In this document: in pieces, positions 57,666 to 64,000 of the stretch
Layout of the letters: every line of letters begins with the position of its first letter
Numbering within the stretch: position 1 is the first letter of the stretch
DNA from: Chrysogorgia sp. JL179-B06
Lineage: Eukaryota > Cnidaria > Anthozoa > Scleralcyonacea > Chrysogorgiidae
NCBI GenBank assembly: GCA_035772405.1
Contig: JAYKKM010000122.1
Location: forward strand, 1,621,001 to 1,685,000
DNA length: 64,000 nt
Reading direction: 5' to 3'
The notes under the pieces: generated by a model
The model's database searches: none
Told to the model about the DNA's origin: nothing
What the model saw: only the letters and a program-made list of their open reading frames with translations
Made by a program: the position numbers and the translations under genes

Positions 57666-58761
57666 CCTCTCAACTATATTCAGTAAAAGAACAACACCTC
57701 CCTACAACAACCATCTCTCAACAACCACTACCACGTCATCACAGTGGTTACTTTTAAACTGGTTCTCATACGTGCGCAAGACAACGACCATCCCCAAGCA
57801 AACCCCAACTTCACAACGACCACTTCAAACCCCCTACAAGAGGCACCACTCAGGCACTCAACCACCACCACTTTTCAAAAACCAGTACTCTGTCACGATC
57901 AGGGGGCCCCTCTCAAATTGCCCCCCCCCTCTCGGCGGCCCTGGTCACGATTCACAGCAATAAAACTCACCAGCATCATGTCCAGTGTCGCTTTTTCGTA
58001 AAAATTCCAGAATTGCTGAGGCGCATTCCATGGAAGACTCTTCACTAACCTAATGTTTAGAAGAAGGAAAGTTATATTTATAGTTACTCAATCTGAAAGA
58101 GCTTTTGTTACATACGTACAATACCAAATTGTGTCCTATTCTTTTCATCACCAATACCACAAAAATAAATATGTATAGTACAGCACCATACTATACTATA
58201 CCGTAGTATGGGAAGATAAACATTATTATAGATAAAGATCATACTAAATCGATACGTTTTCATTTTTATGAAAACACAGGGAACGTTTTGCGTCCACACG
58301 AGCGTTTTCGTATCGTTTTCGATCGGTAATTTGCTCCGTCCACACGAAAAACGCTGAAAACAATGAAAAACACTCTTGTCTGGTAACTACTAACAAACGT
58401 CATGTCGAAATCTAGCAAGAGGAGACAGAAATCGGCTAAGGAGAAGAGTGTAAACAAAGAGATCTTTGTAGGGACAGATGATGAAGGAAATAGGAAATGA
58501 CTAGTGACTACAGAGTATCGATTTTATCCAAAATCGCTACTCTTCTGAGCAAGTCGTCTTTTTAGTCTGAATGACAAGAAGCATCTTTGTTATAAAGTTC
58601 AGTGTTCTTCGGAAATACCGTAGAATCTCGAAAGTAACTGCTCCCCGAAAGTAGCCGCTTTTTTAAACAATTACTACGAAAATCCGAAAGTAGCCGCCCC
58701 TCTTAAAGTAACCGCTCCACCACCCCCCCCCCCCCCACCCCCCCCCCCCCCCCCCCCCCCA

Positions 58762-58836
<75 letters not shown>

Positions 58837-61352
58837 ACCCCCCGAAAGTAGCCCCTCCGATGTCTATAACTATAATATTCATGTATAAATAAGTTGTAAC
58901 ATCTGTTTAACAATTTATTTTAAATGGCATGGATTAAAACATGTATAAAACAGTAATATCAAAGATTCAGGAATTTCAGACAGTAGTTAACAGTTTGTCT
59001 TTGTCATCGTTCAGACGTTCTCTTCCATTAGGGTTTCTGAATATTCGGTATCGAGTACGGTAAATTATTAGCATTAGATAATAAGTAACAACTCTTATGT
59101 AATTTCATCAAAATAAAACAAAACTTTGAAACGTTGTGCAAAATGTACAGTAGTGGTTAAAACTTGGCCGATGCTAAAAATAACAACCCGAAAGTAAGCG
59201 CCCTTCGAAAGTAACCGCCCATCCGAAAGTAGCCGCCCTTAGAGGTCACTAATTTCGAAAGTAGCCGCCCCGGCAGAGAATTTTCACTCATTTAAACATG
59301 TCTTATATCTCAGTGATTGCTAAGTTTACAACATTCATTATCATGGGGAGTTATTATACGCACATTTTCAAGTAAATTTGTGGAACAAACTTGAACATTG
59401 AAATAATATTTTAATGAGTGAAAATTCTCTACCAACCATCTCATTTACATATCAAACAAACTGAAGTAAAACGAAGTAAAATACGGAAAAGTTGTAAAAG
59501 GTGTTACTTTATCATTTTACGAGTTCTTTCATATTAGACAAACTTAATTTTTGGCTTGAAATCACTCCTCCTTATTTTATTTATTTTATTAGCTTCACCA
59601 TTGTGCAAAAAAAACACCAAAAAAGAAACCGAACATAGATTACATCATATAGTAATAAAACAATGACAGGGTGACCGCAACAGCATAAAGCCAATTACTG
59701 CGGACCCAGAATTTAAAAGTATGTTTACAAATAGTAATAAATAATTACTGTTAATTTAATAATAATACACAACAACTGTAGCTCAGGAAGGCCGCAATAC
59801 TCCATTTCTACACCACGCCAAGATTAGCTATGATCAACAACTCATCATCAGATGGTAAGGATAGAGACAACCAAAGCTAAGCGCAGAAACACACCATGGT
59901 GTGTTTCTACGCTTGGCCTCGGCCATCTCGACCCCCACCACCCGATGATGAGCTATTGATCACAAATGTACCTGTACCTGTACCTGTACCTGTACCAAAC
60001 CATACCGTACCATACCACAGTCCACACCATACTGCACCATATCATACCATACCACAATTCAACCTAACCAGATAAAATTTCCATAAATCTAAAAACATTC
60101 ACCTTTGCCATTGAAATATTATAAACAAGAGCTGCAGATTTTTCACAAAGTTCTTTCTGTTCACCCAGAATTCCTTTGATAGTAACTTGAACCACATCCC
60201 GATGATCAACTATCGCTTGCTTATGATGCACAACAGATCCCTTACGATCCAGGGTTGATCCTTCATCATCTCCAACAGGACCCGTATTAAGCTCACTTTC
60301 ACCAGCTTCTCCGTTGAAGCCTTCTGGCTGGGCTACGTCAGAAGTGGTCTTACATGGATTTGGCGATCTCGAACCTTCTTCTGGAAGTTCTTCTTCAGCT
60401 ACAAAAATTCCTCGTCCGACATCCGTGCTACAGATGTTGGTGAACTAATAACAAAAACAGGGGAAAATGAAAACTCAAAGATCTGGCGATCCTAAAAATC
60501 GGTGACCTTAAAGTACCCCTAACCCCAATTTTGTTTTGTTTAGAATAAAACCACTCCTAAAATTAGGAAGGATGTTCTTTTAAATTTTGGCTTCTTAAGT
60601 CGTTCCAATTTTTGTAATATGCAAATTAGGCATATGATGACGTAAGGGGACCATTAAGATAAGGAAAGCAGAATTGTCGAAGGTTTGTCACTTATCACTC
60701 ACCCAAGAGTAACAGTATTCCAAACTTCACTAAAATAAAACCAAAATATACAGTATTTTCTCGCCGTATAACGTCGTTATGACATCACATACCAGTGTAC
60801 CAGGCTTTCTTCCGACGCGGTCGTTGTTCAACTAAGTTTAGCAAAAGGGCTGAAAACTCGATCTTTAACAGATCATAACAGCAGAACCGAGTAACCAATT
60901 TCAATTATTTCTTCGGTTTTGAATTGAACTTTTCGAATTCTAACGAAAAATAGAATAACCTCAAAAGGTATAGTAATTTATGGATACTCCTGAGATAAAT
61001 TGTAATATACCTTGTCAGCTGAAAATTTCATCTTCATAGACTTTTTTGCTGTTAATGTTGACGGAAGTGATGTCATAGAGGGCATCTGTCTGCATGAAAA
61101 CCTCTTTACAGATACTCGCTATGACATCATTTCCGTCAACTTTAACAGCAAAAAAGTCTATGAAGATGAAATTTTCTGCTGACAAGATATATTACAATTT
61201 TTCTCCGGAGAATCGATAGATTACATATATGTTAAATCCCCACAGACGTTATATGCACTTTAACAAAAGACAAACCTTACCAGTTCAACAACAGCACACT
61301 GCACATCCAGTGAAGTCAAATGAGAAAACTCACGAGCCAACTTGAATACCGG
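54360..61352 (-). CDS. Unrecognised split gene, minus strand (partial)
   Basis: I do not recognise this protein. Three exons (61281-61352, 60103-60444, 57971-58049) join in phase 0 to about 164 residues. It opens PVFKLAREFSHLTSLDVQCA, has an acidic low-complexity middle (VAEEELPEEGSR, VGDDEGSTLDRKG), then helical stretches QVTIKGILGEQKELCEKSAA and ASAILEFLRKSDTGH. No membrane segment is seen. A fourth candidate exon at 54360-54467 has an acceptor and a stop, but its phase does not follow directly. The 5' part must lie above 61352, possibly outside the window. The gene is tail to tail with ENGASE, about 4 kb apart. Confidence 0.6.
54545..54987. mobile_element. Long-armed MITE, TTAA on one side
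   Basis: AGGACATTGGCAACAAAAAT left and ATTTTTGTTGCCAATGTCCT right, arms about 170 bp. TTAA at 54541-54544; the right flank is AGTT. TGACGTCA at 54839. A truncated relative is at 59273-59555. Confidence 0.78.
55155..55802 (-). pseudogene. MULE-type transposase relic
   Basis: Two fragments in order: 55536-55802 with WLMHGNFVMAPPLFQQLYMV RVPLGEMAISVV and RTIIIDFEIATIQAMS, and 55155-55484 with VDGEALIQYFNATYVTGCF and SGNSRTNNQCEAG. This is the MULE transposase pattern, with the Asp of the first block and the RTNN(x)E end. ATGGCTTGAATGGTTGCCA is locally duplicated at 55553-55590. The middle is shortened and the two frames are not joined. Confidence 0.78.
55924..56502. mobile_element. Pogo-like MITE with TA duplication
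   Basis: CAGTAAAAACCCGCGAGTAA and its reverse complement at the ends, TA flanks (55922-55923, 56503-56504). AACAGGTTCTTA occurs in both arms. Confidence 0.85.
56823..57522. mobile_element. hAT element with exact 8-bp duplication
   Basis: CAGTGGCGTAAATG left and GATTTACGCCCCTG right, TCCACACT on both sides (56815-56822, 57523-57530). It splits a CCTCCCTACAACA-rich repeat that resumes at 57531. Confidence 0.85.
57531..57900. repeat. CAA microsatellite in ACAACGACCAC-type DNA
   Basis: 57591-57665 is about 25 uninterrupted CAA units. Around it, CCTCCCTACAACAACC-like phrases repeat loosely. Confidence 0.9.
57971..58049 (-). CDS. Unrecognised gene, exon C
   Basis: VSEESSMECASAILEFLRKS DTGHDA, acceptor ACATTAG, donor G|GTGAGT in phase 1. 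It follows exon B in frame. Confidence 0.6.
58050..58617. other. Intron DNA of the unrecognised gene
   Basis: No exon seen. CGTTTTCGTATCGTTTTCG at 58302 and CACGAAAAACGCTGAAAAC at 58344 form a loose inverted pair. Confidence 0.4.
58618..59272. repeat. CGAAAGTAGCCGCCC repeat element with a poly-C core
   Basis: CGAAAGTAACTGCTCCCCGA at 58630 and CGAAAGTAGCCGCCC units at 58681 (variant), 59224 and 59254 bracket the poly-C tract. CCGTAGAATCTCG after TA at 58616 looks like a pogo-type left end. Confidence 0.65.
58717..58852. repeat. Poly-C tract of ~130 bp
   Basis: Almost unbroken C with a few A and one T. The open minus frame across it is poly-Gly by composition only. Confidence 0.9.
59273..59555. 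mobile_element. Truncated copy of the 54545-54987 MITE
   Basis: AGAGAATTTTCACTCATTTA to AGACAAACTTAATTTTTG follows the 54545-54987 order; the outer left arm is absent and 50-60 bp are lost inside the right arm. Confidence 0.82.
59556..60102. repeat. Foldback and GTACC microsatellite
   Basis: 59830-59962 folds on itself (GATCAACAACTCATCATC against GATGATGAGCTATTGATC; CACACCATGGTGTG at the tip). ACCTGTACCTGTACC and CATACCATACC runs follow to 60055. Confidence 0.72.
60103..60444 (-). CDS. Unrecognised gene, exon B (largest)
   Basis: 114 codons, phase 0 at both ends, starting FTNICSTDVGRGIFVAEEEL and ending AALVYNISMAK. Acceptor TTGTTATTAG, donor AAG|GTGAAT. It stays open for 342 bases in a region otherwise rich in stops. 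Confidence 0.7.
60512..61259. mobile_element. TTAA MITE between exons A and B
   Basis: AGTACCCC left and ATGCACT right, TTAA on both sides (60508-60511, 61260-61263). 61010-61190 holds a strong palindrome with CATAGACTTTTTTGCTGTTA and TAACAGCAAAAAAGTCTATG. Confidence 0.7.
61281..61352 (-). CDS. Unrecognised gene, exon A
   Basis: 24 codons, PVFKLAREFSHLTSLDVQCA VVEL, donor CTG|GTAAGG in phase 0. The acceptor could be at 61352 or, adding three codons, at 61360. Confidence 0.6.
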
Positions 61353-61360
61353 CTTAGATA

Positions 61361-62524
61361 CTAAGGGTTTAACGGAAAACGGAAAAGGGTTTAGGGTTTA
61401 GGTATAGTCGAATAAAAGTGTTGTGCTACATATGTAGTGTAGAAATAGAAATAGAAAACTCTAAAAAGATGGTGTGCTGCCGAGATGGTGTGCTGCCGAG
61501 ATAGTGTGTAGGAGGACTAACGTTTCGAGCGGAGGTTCTTCATCTGCAGATCACGGCGCGGCGAAGGCTCTGGGAATGAGATTGACTCATTACCTGCTGA
61601 TCACTGCAACCTTGTATCCAGGACATTTTGCCTTCACGGTGGAAGGTCGGCGAAAATGGCCCTTGGGATCGGCCGGTCGATTCTACAATCTTATTGGCCA
61701 GTTCTTTATTCATCTAAATCCAGGTGTTAAGAAATTTCTTCGCCTTTAAATTTCCCCGCGAATTAGAAATATAGGGCTTTGGTTAATTGTCAAGAACTGC
61801 ATTCGATATATACTTGTTTATGCATGTGTTTATATGAGATAATCATGGGTATATTGCGTATTTATAGTTGGCAGCAATGCATGTCACACCCCAGTTTCCG
61901 CTACACATCCTCAAGGTCTTAACGAACGTTTTTGTTTTATTTAATTTCCTACAAGTTTTTTTGTTATTTTAGTTTGCGAGGCACTTTTTTATTATTAGCT
62001 CATTCACTTTCAGTTCCTTTTCTCAAGTTTTTGTTTCTTACTGCTTTAGTATCGCCTAATCGCCTTGAATATTGGACCTGTCATTTCTCCCTCCCCCTCA
62101 GTCTGTTTGCTGATCGACTGTAAAAATAGCAAATGATTTAACTTTTCGCATCTCATTAATTATTAGTTTGTTTATCTCCCGTGCATTTGATTGGCTACTT
62201 TCTACTTGTGACACCCTTTTGGCATATATATAAGCCCTATTTATTTTATTTTATCTCGTCTTACTCTGATGAAGGGCTCCGCTCGAAACGTCAGTATATT
62301 TCGTTACTAAAAATCTTGGAAGTTTACCACCTTTTCACTTTGCTATATATCCAAAACACTGTCTACGCAGCACTCTACTTTTTTACTACTAAAGATTAAA
62401 GTAGTTCTCTGATGAAAAAGATGACTTTTATAAAATGATCTTAAAGTTATCACCACAATTAATAATCATGCGAAATTTCATCGCAACATTACTTGAAAAG
62501 AAGTTGGATTGTAAGGTGGATTAA
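61361..62524. other. Region above exon A
   Basis: No further exon could be recognised. Dispersed repeats: GTGTGCTGCCGAGATGGTG and AGGACTAACGTTTCGAGCGG at 61470-61530, and GATGAAGGGCTCCGCTCGAA at 62268. Confidence 0.45.
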
Positions 62525-63226
62525 GGTAGCAATAGTGGAAAAAATTACAAATATGAAGAAAACATTTTTTTCCATTTTTTAATCTGAGAAATCGTTTTCT
62601 GTAAGTGAAAAAAAAATGGAGTTGGAAAAATTGAGTTTTAAAACACGATTGGACGAGGTCTAATTGGATGATAAGAAGGCGGGACAATTGACACCTTTCA
62701 GGTGCTAGGCTTTTTCTCAATTCAATTCTGCACCAAAGTTTGCGTTTTTCTCCCGGTAAAATAATTTTCGTTGAAATTTTTGTCAGTTGTTGAAAACATA
62801 CCCTTCAACGAAAACGTGTCGGCGATTTTTGATACGTTGCGTGTTTTCGCTTTTATCGCGTTTTGAATTTAAAAGATATGAAATATGTTGTGACTCCCAT
62901 GAAAATCATTATTAAAAATTGAACGAAACAGAATTTCAAAAATCGCCGACACGTTTTTGCTGGTCATTTATCGGAGGTTACAACGGTATAAACTGGAAAA
63001 CCATAAATTAAATTCCAAAGGACTTTAACCAGACGAATCCAACACACTTATTTTTTCTTTCAGGAAATAAAACAATTGAAAAATTCACCCCCAATAAAAT
63101 TAGGTTTTAACACTGTTTTCTATGATCAATTTGCATTAAATTGATGTATAACAAGTTGTGATCGCATTAATAGGGGCGCGATGCAAGTATTTTTACGACG
63201 CGATGCCGGATAACCCAATTGCTACC
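62525..63226. mobile_element. TTAA MITE, GGTAGCAAT family
   Basis: GGTAGCAAT left and ATTGCTACC right, TTAA on both sides (62521-62524, 63227-63230). AAAACGTGTCGGCGATTTTT and AAAAATCGCCGACACGTTTT form a second internal inverted pair. Confidence 0.78.
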
Positions 63227-63235
63227 TTAAAAGGG

Positions 63236-63830
63236 ATGACTCAAAAGGGATGACTCAAAAGGGATGACTCAAAAGGACTTTTCTGTTTTTGTCTGATCTT
63301 TAATTTTTGTTAGTTTTTAGTTTTATCAGATTTAACACTCTTTTAGGTGAACGGAATACCCCAACAGGTTAGAGAAGCCTATGTGTGATAGGCATTCCAA
63401 TGGCCTACGATTTAAGGTCGTTATCCGAGAAGACCAGAAAGTCTTACCAATTTGCTGATATTTGTGCAAAGGCAGCACTTTCTCCTCAAAAAAAGACCCG
63501 GAGTAGAGGTCCGACCCAGGATTTGACCCTGTGTCTCCAAGCTCATAGACATGTGGTAACCACTAGACCACAACAGTAGGTTGAGTCATCCCTTTTAGTC
63601 TTCCACAAATCTGATCCAAGCCTGTCGAGGCTATGGGGGATGGCTAAAAGGGATGACTCAAAAGGACCTTTCTGTTTTTGTCTGGTCTTTATTTTTCCAT
63701 AGGTTAGGGTTAGCCACGGTTAGCGCTAGGTTTAAGGTTAAGATCAAGGTTAGGGTTAGGATTGAGATTAGAGTTAGGATTAGTAGTTCTAGAAAATATG
63801 AAGGTCCTTTTGAGTCATCCCTTTTAGCCT
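63236..63830. repeat. GGGATGACTCAAAAGG repeat flanking a SINE
   Basis: GGGATGACTCAAAAGG recurs at 63234-63272 and 63651, and inverted at 63805. A TTAGGGTTAGG-rich stretch lies at 63702-63782. The SINE on the minus strand sits between the direct copies. Confidence 0.65.
63341..63578 (-). repeat. tRNA-derived SINE, copy 2
   Basis: Minus strand reads TTGTGGTCTAGTGGTTACCA, then GGTCAAATCCTGGGTCGGAC, then the body TCTTCTCGGATAACGACC and CGTTCACCTAAAA. Closer to an intact A/B-box pair than the copy at 383-629. Confidence 0.78.
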
Positions 63831-64000
63831 TCACCGAGGCTATGACATCAAAAGCAGTCTCAACTCATTCCTCCCAAGCTCGGCCATTTTAATGGCGGAT
63901 CCTAAAATGCAAACTTTAGACATAAGATGCAACCATTGTTTCAACAAATTTCGAAATCAAACATTACGCGATTACTAATTGGCATGATATTAATATTATT

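Noticed and set aside
57536..57757. Poly-threonine frame
   Set aside because: Translation of the CAA microsatellite.
58674..58913. Poly-glycine frame
   Set aside because: Direct translation of the poly-C tract.

Overview
This is metazoan nuclear DNA: AT-rich, split genes with conserved exons and GT-AG introns, and introns packed with DNA transposons, short inverted-repeat elements, tRNA-derived SINEs and CR1-like LINE remnants. The repeat mix and gene content suggest a non-bilaterian or early-branching invertebrate, perhaps an anthozoan cnidarian. That placement is inference. Nothing looks prokaryotic: there are no operons, CRISPR arrays or rRNA operons.

Three protein-coding loci can be supported. 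(1) IFT52, an intraflagellar transport B subunit, lies on the minus strand from 35392 down to 5184. Fourteen exons join in one frame for 434 residues; only the short C-terminal exon is missing. (2) ENGASE, a cytosolic-type GH85 endo-beta-N-acetylglucosaminidase, lies on the plus strand from 35502 to 50288. Twelve exons join in one frame for 863 residues, with the catalytic Asn/Glu pair and an unexpected N-terminal membrane segment. (3) An unrecognised minus-strand gene lies at about 54360-61352, with three phase-compatible exons and one doubtful terminal exon. ENGASE and IFT52 are head to head, with start codons only 109 bp apart. ENGASE and the third gene are tail to tail.

Region by region: 1-5183 is repeat-filled sequence downstream of the last IFT52 exon found. 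5184-35392 is IFT52, whose introns hold TTAA-flanked MITEs, hAT-like and Tigger-like elements, a Harbinger-like element and a broken Tigger transposase. 35393-35501 is a compact bidirectional promoter. 35502-50288 is ENGASE, whose introns hold an element with a large 20-bp minisatellite, an hAT MITE beside a splice donor, and a LINE interrupted by an opposite-strand LINE fragment. 50289-54359 is intergenic MITE-rich DNA. 54360-61352 is the third gene, with a MULE relic, a CAA repeat and a long poly-C tract in or near its introns. 61353-64000 is repeat-rich.

The most notable signals are the IFT52/ENGASE divergent pair with YY1-like start-codon motifs on both sides, the membrane-anchored ENGASE, 18 exact TGACGTCA (CRE/ATF) sites, half of them carried by TTAA-flanked MITEs, and two separate cases of a minisatellite grown inside an inverted-repeat element.
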